Assembly: GCA_963383645.1 (NCBI GenBank)
Contig: OY726569.1
Coordinates: forward strand, 79,341,211 to 79,405,210
Reading direction: 5' to 3'
From: Muscardinus avellanarius
Lineage: Eukaryota; Chordata; Mammalia; Rodentia; Gliridae
Length of the DNA: 64,000 nt
The position numbers and the translations under genes were made by a program. The notes below the pieces were generated by a model that was given only the letters and a program-made list of their open reading frames with translations, ran no database searches and was not told the DNA's origin. This document shows, in pieces, positions 55,203 to 64,000 of the stretch (its first letter is position 1; each line of letters opens with the position of its first letter).

Positions 55203-55375
55203 CTGTATTTTAGTAGTAGGGACTGAACCCAGGGGTATTCTACCTCTAAGCTATAACCCCAGCTCATTTTATTTTATTTTATTTTATCTTGAAATAGGGA
55301 CTCACTGGATTGCTTAAAGTCTTGCTAAGTTGTCGAGGCTGGCCTCACACCTACAATTTCCCCGTCTCGACTTCC
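55203..55375 (-). repeat. B1-dID SINE, head missing
   Basis: Reversed ID arm and middle; the head stops after CGTCTCGACTTCC. Confidence 0.8.
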
Positions 55376-55425
55376 TTCCCAACAACATCCAGCTCAAACC
55401 TCCTACTTTAAAGATCAATAGTAGT

Positions 55426-55620
55426 GCCAAGTGTGGTGGTGCACACTTGTAGTCTCAATACTTGGGAGGCTGAGACAGGAAGATTGCAGGTTTGAGGCCA
55501 GCCTCAGATACTTAGTGAGGCCCTCCGCAACTTAGTGAGACCCTGTTTCAAAAATAAAGAATAAAATAGGGCTGGGGGTATAGTTCAGAGGTGGAATGAC
55601 CCTGGATTCAATACCCAATG

Positions 55621-55658
<38 letters not shown>

Positions 55659-55859
55659 AGGTATGGTGGCACATGCTTGTATATCCAGTACTTGGGAAGC
55701 TGAGACAGGAGGATTCTTCAGGTTCAAAGATGGTCTCAGCAAGTAGTGAGACTATCTACCTACCAAGACCCTGTTTCCAAATAAAGCATAAAAAATAGGG
55801 CTGGGGGTATAGCTTAGAGGTAAAAAGCCCCTGGGTTCAATCCCCAGTACCACAAAAAT
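55426..55859 (+). repeat. Two B1-dID SINEs and (CA)n inside one duplication
   Basis: AAAGATCAATAGTAGT at 55410-55425 and 55860-55875, both perfect. Inside are copy 1 (55426-55621), CA repeat (55622-55657) and copy 2 (55658-55859). Confidence 0.93.
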
Positions 55860-55875
55860 AAAGATCAATAGTAGT

Positions 55876-57109
55876 ACAATATTTTAAAATCTGTTTCTGA
55901 CTCACTATTTGTCAATGTCACCAACAGACTTGATGGCTCACGGGGGAAAGGCTTGAGGTGATCTACATGACTTCTAAACACAAGCTTTCAGAGGGTCACA
56001 GGGTTCAACACCCATTGTTGGTTGGTGGACCTCGGTCTCCTCATTTTTTTTTCAGGATCACAGACTGTATTTTTTTTCTGTCTGAAGGTGCTGCTCAGTC
56101 AGTATTTGTTGATGTTGAATGTGTTGATCTACGAGGACCAAATGTTAATGTACAATAGGGAATAATGATAGGGAAGTAGTTTTTTCTGATCATATTCCCT
56201 CATGCTCCTAGTTGTGTCTGTGTCTGTGTTTGAATTTCTCTTCAAATTCCTAGCCACTGACCATGTTCAAGTGGTGGGGGAATCTCAAGAGTGGAGCCAG
56301 ATTCCACAAAAATGTCAACTCACATTCAGCCCAAGATCAGCTACACATTTAGCAGAATCAAATAATGAACTCCTACCTTGGCTGAGAATAGGGTTGGGCT
56401 TCTTGGCAGACACAAGTGAAACATAGCCAAGATTGAAGCAACTCAAAGAGTGGAAACAAAAGGGGAATTTGTTGAGGAGTCCAAGGGGCTCTACCTCCAG
56501 GCACGGTTAGATCTTGAGCCTACATCAGCACATTTCAAATCATCGACTCCTTCCCTTTCTCTCTCGTGTAAGGAGTTGGCTCTGCTCGCTCCTCCTGGAG
56601 TGGTTGCCTGGCTTCTCCTAAAACAGATATGCTCTCTCCAGGAGGCAGGGAAGGTCGCCACTGACGGTCTAAAGCCAAGATCTGTACAGAAGAGGTTGCT
56701 TTTTCCCAGGGCCCATAGAGAAAATGCAGGGATCCTGAGTGGCTCTGCACCATCCATCAATGGAGAAGCTGGGTAATGGACCAGGCCTGCGAGGTCTGCC
56801 ATGCCTGTGGTTGGGGGCCACCTGGGTCACCCGGAGGCACCGTGACTGACAGTTTCACCTAAATCACTGGGGACAAGAAGGGGCAGTTCCCAACGGAAAG
56901 GGGGTGTGGGACAGACAAAAACAACAGGTGTCCATGACAATAGTGCTTGTTCTCAGGTTGCGCAGACATGACTTATGCACCAAAACAATCAAAACAGTGG
57001 TGCCGTCACACGCTCAAGGGCTGAGTCAGAGCCCGTCAGGAAAAGGAAGTGATCTTATGGTCTAACGGAGATTCCTTACAACGGGGGGGGGGGGGAATAA
57101 ATATTTTGA
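55876..57109. other. Unassigned stretch, possible old LTR at 56440-56850
   Basis: 56440-56850 resembles an old LTR-type repeat (AAAAGGGGAATTTGTTGAGG, CTCCAGGAGGCAGGGAAGG), but I cannot name it. 55930-56160 has a 66-codon frame with no known match. A G13 run lies at 57080-57092. Confidence 0.35.
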
Positions 57110-57238
57110 TCAGCTCCCTCCCTCTTGCTAGGTTGCTGAGGGTCTTGCTAAATTGCTGAGGCTGGTTTCAAACCTGTGATACTCCTATCTCAGCTTCCCA
57201 AGTACTGGGATTAGAGGTGTGTGGGACCATGCCCAGCC
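57110..57238 (-). repeat. B1 middle and head piece
   Basis: CTAGGTTGCTGAGGGTCTTGC to GTGGGACCATGCCCAGCC; no ID arm. Confidence 0.78.
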
Positions 57239-57980
57239 ACAAATAATTTTTAATTTTCTTTTTAATTTTTAAAATTGGTGCATTGTAATCATACACCATG
57301 ATGAGGTTCTGAGTGATAGAGTCACACATGCACACACTTGAAAAGCCTCTCCCAGCCCACCCCGCTCCCTCACCCTCCTGGTACATGACACTGAGATTAG
57401 CGCTGATAATTTTGTGTACGTAGGTCATGTCTATTGAAGTGTTTCCTTCATTCGGTCTCCCTCCCCCTCGACTCCCTCCTGTAAGCCCCCATCACTCTAG
57501 TAGGATTTTCTCCTCCTTTGTCTAGAGTCCCTTTTGTATCCAATTTCCCCCTAGCTTCCACATCTGAGAGGAAACATCTGACCTTTCATCTTTTTGTGAC
57601 TGACTAATCTCAGCAGAATGTTCTCCAGTTCCACCCATTTTCCTGCAAATGACATAATTTTGTTCTTCTTTATGGCTGAGTAGAATTCCATTCTGTCTAT
57701 ATCTCATAATTTTGACTACTATTTTGAATTCTGCCGCTATAAACATAGATCCGTATGCACTGCTAGGGTTCAATTCCTTTGGGTTTCCACTCGGGAGTGG
57801 CAGAGCTGGATCATACGGTAGGTCGGTTCCCATTCTTCTGATCTCCAAAGTGGCTGCACCAATTTGCAATCCCACCAACAATATATCAGAGTTCTTACGG
57901 CCCCACATCCTTACCAGCATTTATTATTGTTTATGTTTTTGATGACTTATTTTAATTGGGGTTAGGTAAAATCTCAGTGG

Positions 57981-58409
57981 TTTTTTGTTTGTTTGTTTTT
58001 GCACAGTACTAGGGATGCAACCCAGGGGCATTGTACCTCTGAGCCACACCCCCAGCCCTATTTATTTTTGAAACAGGGCCTCACTGAGCTGCAAAGGGCC
58101 TCACTAAGTAGCTGAGACTGCAAACAGAGATCCTCCAGTCTCTGCCTCCCGAATGCTGGGATTGTAAGTGTGCGCCACCACGCCCGTCTCTCAGTGTACT
58201 TTTTTTTTGTGTGTGTGGGTCTGGGGCTGGAACCCAGAGGCATTCAACCTCTGAGCTATACCCCCTGCCCTATTTTTTATCTTTATTTTGAAACAGGGTC
58301 TCACTAAGTTGCAGAGGGCCTAAGTAGCTGAGGCTGTCCCTGAACCACGATCCTCTGGTGACAGCCCCCCAAATGCTGGGATTACAAGCGTGTGCCACCA
58401 CGCCCGGCT
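57981..58409 (-). repeat. Two B1-dID SINEs landed at the same target
   Basis: Copies at 57981-58189 and 58201-58409. TCTCAGTG stands before the first, between them and after the second; the second pair is the longer CTCAGTGTACTTTT (58190-58203 and 58410-58423). Confidence 0.93.
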
Positions 58410-58460
58410 CTCAGTGTACTTTTGATTTGCATCTCTCTGATTGTTAGTGATGTTGAACAT

Positions 58461-58562
58461 GTTTTTGTTTTGTTTTGTTTTGTTTTTTTGTACTGGGGAT
58501 TTTGTTTTGTTTTTTTGTACTGGGGATTGAGCCCAGGGGCATTCTACCTCCATGCCTGGCTC
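58461..58562 (-). repeat. Internally deleted B1-dID SINE
   Basis: Flanked by GATGTTGAACAT (58449-58460 and 58563-58574). The ID arm (GGGGCATTCTACCTCC) joins directly to the extreme head (ATGCCTGGC). TTTTTTTGTACTGGGGATT is duplicated at its start. Confidence 0.85.
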
Positions 58563-58730
58563 GATGTTGAACATTTTAAACATTTTTTTTCACATATTTA
58601 TTGGCCATTTGTATTTCTTCTTTTGTGAAGTGTCTAGTTCACTTTTTCATTTTTAAAATTAGGTTATTTGTTTTTTAGCAGTAAGTTTATTAAGTTCTTG
58701 GTATATTCTAGATTATAAGTGAAACATATT

Positions 58731-59484
58731 TGTTATAGATGTTTTGGAAAATGCAGAACAGCACACAAATAAATATGAAAGTCACTCTTGAATTTTAAAA
58801 GATTGGGCGTGGCTGCAAGTGATAGAAACCCCTAAATAGCAGTGGCTTTCACAAGACTGAAGTTTGTTTTGCTTTCAGCTACATGAAGTCCAAAGGCAAA
58901 CGGTCCGGGCTGGTATGGGAACTCTGCTCCTCAGAGCCCTTGGGTGCCCCGCTCCTGCCAGCTCACTACGCTGCAGTCCCTGCAGTGAGGCCTGTGTCCT
59001 TGGCACTTGGCTGGCAAAGCAGAAAGTCAGCAAGAAAGAGAAAGGGATAAACAGTCCAAGGGCCCAGCCCAGCTTCCTCCTGGAGGAGGTTCTCAGAAGC
59101 AGCAAACATTTCTCCACCATCTCATTGGTAAAATCATAGTCACGTGGCCACACCTACCCGTTAATGACCTGAGAAAGGGAATCTTTACTCTAGGTGGCTA
59201 TTTGCCCAGCTAAGTTCAGTTACTGTAGGAAAGGGAGAGAATAGTATGGGGGCCAATTAGGGGTCACTGAAAAATCTATAGTCACACTACCCAGAAACAG
59301 TCATTGCTTACATATTTATATATATACAGTACATATAACAATATATATGTAAGTATATGTGTATATATGCATATGTGTACATATATATACATATATATGA
59401 AATTGAGGTCCCACAAAATATACTATTTTTGCATCTTGCTTTTCAAAAAATTAGATTTTAGTCTCTTTTAAAAATCTCTTTTAA
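58731..59484. other. A/T-rich intergenic DNA
   Basis: 59316-59400 is an imperfect TATA/CATA tract. 58800-59200 is unassigned, with a short frame of 91 codons and no domain. Confidence 0.45.
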
Positions 59485-59700
59485 GGCCGGGCGTGGTGGC
59501 GCACGCTTGTAATCCCAGCTTTTGGCAGGCAGAGACTGGAGGACCACGATTCATGGACAGCCTGAGCTACTTAGTGAGGCCCTCTGCAACTCCGTGAGAC
59601 CCTGTTTCAAAAATAAAGAATAAAAAATTAGGGCTGGGAGTATCGCTCAGAGGTAGAGTGCCCCTGGGTTCTATCCCCAGTATTGCAAAACAAAACAAAA
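59485..59700 (+). repeat. B1-dID SINE, near consensus
   Basis: GGCCGGGCGTGGTGGCGCAC head; (AAAAC)n tail. Confidence 0.95.
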
Positions 59701-59722
59701 CAAAAAAACACAACTCTTTAGA

Positions 59723-60135
59723 GCCAGACATAGGTGGCTCATGCTTGTAATCTCAGTACTTGGGAGGCTAAGACAGGTGAATCGCAGGTTCTCAGCCAGG
59801 CTCACCAACTTAGTAAGTCCCTCTCCAACCTAATGAGACCCTGTTTCAAAATAAAGAATAAAGCTGGATATGGTGCACACAACTGCAATCTTAGTCATTG
59901 GGAGGCTGAGACTGAAAGATCACAGGTTTGAAGACAGCCTCAGCAAGTAATGAGACTCTCATCAACCTAGCAAGACTCTTTTTCAAAATAAAAAAAAATA
60001 GGTTTGGGGGTGTAGTTCAGAGATAAAATGACCCTGGGTCAAATCCCTAATGCCCCTCCACAAATAAAGAAAGAAAGAATAAAAAAGGGCTGGGGGGAAT
60101 AGCTTGGAGGTAGAATGCCCCTGGGTTCAATCCCC

Positions 60136-60175
<40 letters not shown>

Positions 60176-60205
60176 TCTCTCTCTCTCTTTCTCTCTCTCT
60201 CTCTG
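59723..60205 (+). repeat. Nested pair of B1-dID SINEs, (CA)n and (CT)n
   Basis: Outer copy 59723-59859 and 60081-60139; inner copy 59860-60080. CA repeat 60140-60172, then CT repeat 60173-60205. Confidence 0.87.
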
Positions 60206-60324
60206 GACTGAGTCATTTAATAATAAAGTTATTAAAAAGCTGACCACCCTCCAAATGTAATGCTTTACAATTTTCTTTAAAGTATATGTTTTTATTTCAT
60301 AAATTCTGTTTTTAAAAGTTTTTG

Positions 60325-60412
60325 TAGGGCTGGGGGTACAGTTCAGTGGTAGGACATTTGCCTAGCATGCATGCATGAGGCCCTGGGTTCAATACACAGC
60401 ATTGAAAAAGAG
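60325..60412 (+). repeat. Solo ID element
   Basis: GGGCTGGGGGTACAGTTCAG, TTGCCTAGCATGCATGC (a small ATGC duplication) and CCCTGGGTTCAATACACAGC. Confidence 0.9.
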
Positions 60413-60421
60413 AACAAAAAA

Positions 60422-60637
60422 CTTTTTTTTTTTTTTGTGGTACTGGGGGCGGAACCCAGAGGCTTTCTACCTCCGGGCTATTCCCCCAGACCTATTTTTT
60501 TTAATATATATTTTATTTGGAAACAGGGTCTCACTAAGTTGCTGAGAGCCTCACTTAGTAGCTGAGGCTGGCTTCGAACCTGTGCGATCCTCCTGTCTCA
60601 GCCTCCCAAGTGCAGGGATTACAAGCGTGTGCCAAAA
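60422..60637 (-). repeat. B1-dID SINE, lacking the last head bases
   Basis: T14 start and GGGCGGAACCCAGAGGC; ends GCGTGTGCC without CACCACGCCCGGC. Confidence 0.9.
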
Positions 60638-60644
60638 AACATTT

Positions 60645-60827
60645 TTTTAACTGTAAAATAACTGCAGGTTCACATGAGGTTGCAAGGAAATGTACACTCC
60701 TCTCTTATGCACCCTTCCCTTCCCCTTGCCTCCTCCAATGGCAGTAACATCTTATACAACTAGGTACAATATCAAAACCGAGGAACTGAAATTGGTACAA
60801 TTCAGAAAGTTTATTCACCCCAGTTAT

Positions 60828-60871
<44 letters not shown>

Positions 60872-61330
60872 TCAGTCATGGGTAGCCTTGCATAACCACC
60901 ACCACAAACAAGAAACTCAACCTGTCTTTCTAACCACCCCATCCTTGATTCCTGGCAACTATTAATCTCTTCTTTATCTCTATAATTATGTTATTTCATA
61001 AATGTTACAGAAATAGAATTATGTAGTATGCATATGCTTTTGAGGTTAGTTATTTTTACTGTGTATGGTCTCCTTGAGGTTCACCTAAGTTGCCGTATAT
61101 ATCGAGGACTTGTTCCTTTTTATTGGTGAGTAGCATTTCATGGTATGGATGTACTACCGTTTGTTTAAATATTCACCAATTAGAAGACACTCGGGTAGTT
61201 TCCAGTCTTTTTTTTATTATGAATAAAGCCTTTGTGAACATTCATGTGTGTATGTTCCTATGTAAACATTCTTTCTCTGGTATAAACAATTAAGAGTATA
61301 ATTTCTGAACTTTATTTCTGGTTTTGAAAG
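60645..61330 (-). mobile_element. Old L1 3' end with internal (GT)n
   Basis: Antisense order: CCTGGCAACTATTAATC, ATTGGTGAGTAGCATTTCATG, TTTCCAGTCTTTTTTTTATTATG. The GT run at 60829-60868 interrupts it. Confidence 0.65.
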
Positions 61331-61338
61331 AAACTGCT

Positions 61339-61383
61339 ATATATATGTGTATATATATATATATGTTATATATATATATATAT
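61339..61383. repeat. (TA)n microsatellite
   Basis: TATATA with GTGT and GTTA interruptions. Confidence 0.93.
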
Positions 61384-61430
61384 GTTCAAGAGTGGTTATA
61401 TGCAACTTGCTTTTAAAATCTAACAATACA

Positions 61431-61631
61431 GGCTAGGCATGGTGGCACACGCTATAATCCCTGCGCTTGGGAGGCTGAGACAGGAGGATCGTACAGGTTC
61501 GAAGCCAGCCTCAGCTACTTATTGAGGCTCTCAGCAACTTAGTGAGACCTTGTTTCCAAATAAAATATAAAATAGGTCTGGAAGTATAGCCCAGAGGTAG
61601 AAAGCCTCTGGGTTCCACCCCAGTACCACCA

Positions 61632-61681
<50 letters not shown>

Positions 61682-61760
61682 TAATAATAAAATAAATATA
61701 AAAAAATAGGTGTCTGGGAGAGTAGCCCGGAGATAGGGTTTCCAGGAACTCCAGTACCAC

Positions 61761-61798
<38 letters not shown>

Positions 61799-62010
61799 GG
61801 GCGTGGTGGCGCATGCTTGTAATCCCAGCGCTTGGGAGGCTGAGACAGGAGGATCGTACAGGTTCCAGCCAGCCTCAGCTACTTAGTGAGGCTCTCAGCA
61901 ACTTAGTGAGACCCTGTTTCCAAATAAAATATAAAATAGGTCTGGGAGTATAGCCCGGAGGTAGAAAGCCTCTGGGTTCTACCTCCAGTACCACCAAAAA
62001 AAAAAAAAAA
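61431..62010 (+). repeat. Compound SINE array inside one 15-bp duplication
   Basis: AAATCTAACAATACA at 61416-61430 and 62011-62025. Inside: SINE 61431-61630, (AAT)n 61631-61705, orphan ID arm of the short-middle subfamily 61706-61761, A-run 61762-61793, and SINE 61795-62010. Confidence 0.93.
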
Positions 62011-62032
62011 AAATCTAACAATACATTGTCAA

Positions 62033-62034
<2 letters not shown>

Positions 62035-62082
<48 letters not shown>

Positions 62083-62277
62083 ATGGGGATGGAACCCCAG
62101 GGCATTCTACTTTGAGTGACACCCACAACCCTATTTTTTTATTCTTTATTTTGAAACTGGTTCTCACTGAGTTGCAGAGGGCCTCACTAAGTAGCTGAGG
62201 CTGTTCGCGAACTGCGATCCTCCTGTCTCTGCCTCCCAAATGCTGGGACTGCAAGTGTGCGCCACCACGCCTGTCCA
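62035..62277 (-). repeat. (GT)n and B1-dID SINE
   Basis: GT repeat 62035-62080 is the reversed tail. CAATAGT stands before it and after the head. Confidence 0.92.
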
Positions 62278-62329
62278 ATAGTTCTTGTCATTAATCATAT
62301 TCCATGTTATTTTAAAATATGTTGTTTGT

Positions 62330-62667
62330 TTCAGTCAGCATTCTCACTGCTGTGATTCAAAATACCTGACGACCACAACTTAGAGGAAAGAAGATTTACT
62401 TGCTCACAGTTCTGGGGGATTCAGCCATGTTGGGCCTGGTGAAGTCTGTGGAGCTCAGTGAACGGTGGCAGGAAGCAGAGAAAGCCAGAGCAAGTGGAGG
62501 GACTCTGCTCTCACATCCGGAAGCAGAGAGAGAGCAAGGGGAGAATATATATATATACCCTGAGGCCACACCCACAGGGATCCCTCCCAGCAACCAGCCC
62601 CACCCAACATCACTGCATTATCTATGATGTGAGGACTGGGGATATTCTAAATCCAAACCATAACATC
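62330..62667 (-). mobile_element. MaLR-type LTR (old endogenous retrovirus-like repeat)
   Basis: Antisense LTR order: TTACTTGCTCACAGTTCTGG, GCAGAGAGAGAGCAAGGGG, CCCACCCAACATCACTGC, AAATCCAAACCATAACATC. It is non-coding. The internal region follows directly. Confidence 0.7.
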
Positions 62668-63290
62668 CCGGGCCTGGTCCCCAAACCTCACAGTCATCTC
62701 GGAAGGCAAAATGCATTTAGTCCAAGAGTCCTCATAGTCCTACCAGTTTCAGCACTGCTCAAAAGTTCAAAGTCCCAAGTCTCCGCGACACAAGGCAAAC
62801 TCCCGACTATGAACTCCTGTAAAAATAAAAAGCAATTACCTGCATCCAATGTGCAATGATGGTATGGAGAAAACACATTCTAGAAGGAAGAAATAGGGTT
62901 GTAATAAGAAGGAATGGTACCTAAACAAGACTGAAATCCAGCAAAACAAACATTAAATCCTGCAGCACCACTTCTGGCATCCAGGGGAGAAGTTGACTAG
63001 TTGGTTACGATTGGTGGCATCCTTACTTTTCTAGCCTGGCTCCATGGTTTGCAGCTTGTAGTTATTCCTGGCTGCCATTCCTTGTTTCTGCGATTTCCTA
63101 ATCTGAGGGGTTTTGCTTGCAACTTTGGCTTCACCCTCACAGCCTTACAGATTTCCTCCTTTGTGTCTGCTGTCAGGGATTCTGACCCTGCCACGTGTTG
63201 CCTGGCCTTCCAGGCCTTCCTTTAAAATCTGGGAGGAAGTCACCATAATCCCTTTGCTCCAGAAAAGCCAGCATTATATGAGTACTAAGA
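62668..63290 (-). mobile_element. MaLR internal region, decayed
   Basis: Text such as CAAAAGTTCAAAGTCCCAAG and GACTGAAATCCAGCAAAAC is typical of MaLR internal DNA in reverse. No long frame survives; it is broken throughout. Confidence 0.6.
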
Positions 63291-63306
63291 TTGACCACCA
63301 GCACTA

Positions 63307-63440
63307 AAAATGGTTATGCCCTCTTTAATCATGGCCACAGGTCCCTTTTCAATCATGGCCACTGGGCCTTCCTCAATGGCCACCATTATGCCCTCTTTAA
63401 TCATGGCTGCCAGGACAGAATCTGAGTGTCTTTTTTTCAA
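63307..63440. repeat. Degenerate tandem repeat
   Basis: ATGCCCTCTTTAATCATGGC occurs at 63315 and 63390, with related CAATCATGGCCACTGGG and CTCAATGGCCACC units between. Confidence 0.7.
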
Positions 63441-63551
63441 AATGGCTACTGTTGAATATGTTTCCATGGTTATGCACTTGGGCATAACTGCCCTGACCAC
63501 ATTCCTTTCTTTGTTTCTATACAAAACATTCCATCTTCCTTTACCCATCTT

Positions 63552-63768
63552 TTTTTTTTTTTTTTTTTTTGCGGGTCTGGGGATAGAACCCAGGGGCATT
63601 TAACCTCCAAGCTACACCCCCTGCTCTATTTTTTATTCTTTATTTTGAAACAGGGTCTCACTAAGCTGCAGAGATCCTCACTAAGTAGCTGAGGCTGTCC
63701 GTAAACCACGATCCTCTGGTCTCAGCCTCCCGAATGCTGGGATTACAAGCTTGCATCACCACACCCGG
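63552..63768 (-). repeat. B1-dID SINE with perfect 17-bp duplication
   Basis: CTTCCTTTACCCATCTT at 63535-63551 and 63769-63785. Confidence 0.96.
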
Positions 63769-63785
63769 CTTCCTTTACCCATCTT

Positions 63786-64000
63786 AATTTCCTCCACACC
63801 ACCATCTCTCTGCGCCTCAGTTTTATACATGCTTTTCTAGCCCAATTGCAAATCTTTAAAATCTGCTATGCTTTTTGTTCCTGATATTGACAGTACAATT
63901 AGATATACATGGACATTAATATACATTAAACAGTGTGGATATTTTGCTGTTTCAAGATTTCCTCCATCAGCCTAATCAGGCATTATTATTATTATTATTA
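63786..64000. other. Unassigned end of window, starts an (ATT)n run
   Basis: ATT repeat begins near 63980 and is cut by the window edge, so it may be the tail of another element. Confidence 0.5.

Larger units (their letters stand above)
57240..58730 (-). mobile_element. L1 3' end interrupted by three SINEs
   Basis: Antisense L1 text: ATTGGTGCATTGTAATCATA, CATCTTTTTGTGACTGAC, TTTATGGCTGAGTAGAATTCC, CAAAGTGGCTGCACCAATTTG, then TTGATTTGCATCTCTCTGATT and TATTGGCCATTTGTATTTC after the insertions. The minus-strand frame at 57522-57920 is a broken coding remnant or 3' UTR shadow, not a gene. Confidence 0.75.

Noticed and set aside
57522..57920. 132-codon minus-strand frame
   Set aside because: Lies wholly inside the L1 3' end at 57240-58730; it is transposon DNA, not a host gene.

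Overview
This is nuclear DNA from a rodent, most likely a squirrel (Sciuridae). The window is full of B1-dID SINEs: a 7SL-derived B1 head joined to a tRNA-derived ID arm with 'GGTAGAATGCCCCTGGGTTC'-type box B text. Solo ID elements, L1 3' ends, MaLR-type LTR pieces, a Tigger MITE and many microsatellites fill in the rest. There is no prokaryotic-style gene organisation, no CRISPR array and no tRNA or rRNA gene that I can support.

The one gene I can prove is PGF (placental growth factor, VEGF family), on the minus strand from a promoter near 25.0-25.4 kb to a poly(A) signal at 10,679. All seven coding exons were placed to the base by reading frame and GT/AG junctions: 24706-24632, 23470-23428, 18538-18342, 18176-18100, 16334-16305, 16199-16137, 11517-11490. 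Together they give 513 nt, a 170-residue heparin-binding PlGF-2-type protein. Skipping the 63-nt exon 6 keeps frame and gives the 149-residue PlGF-1 type. The leader carries a uORF with a strong Kozak context that stops 4 nt before the main start. The 3' UTR carries two UAUUUAUUA motifs.

Layout. 1-10.3 kb: downstream flank of PGF, made of SINEs, a Tigger MITE, old L2/MaLR-like pieces and unique DNA. 10.66-25.4 kb: PGF and its promoter. 25.4-64 kb: upstream flank with no gene I can prove. Of this, 28-30.8 kb and 39.4-49.8 kb are mostly unique, GC-rich DNA, and the second block contains a 425-codon open frame of unknown status. From 49.8 kb to the end it is a dense field of nested SINEs, L1 3' ends and LTR pieces. 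In human, PGF lies between RPS6KL1 and EIF2B2; neither is visible here, as expected from those distances.

The points most worth a second look are the PGF leader uORF, a decayed match to the human PlGF-3-specific exon, the paired AU-rich motifs, a 100-bp inverted duplication carrying a 57-bp tandem repeat, SINE arrays enclosed by one target-site duplication, and the long open frame at 40.7-42.0 kb. I do not see a new multi-gene system.
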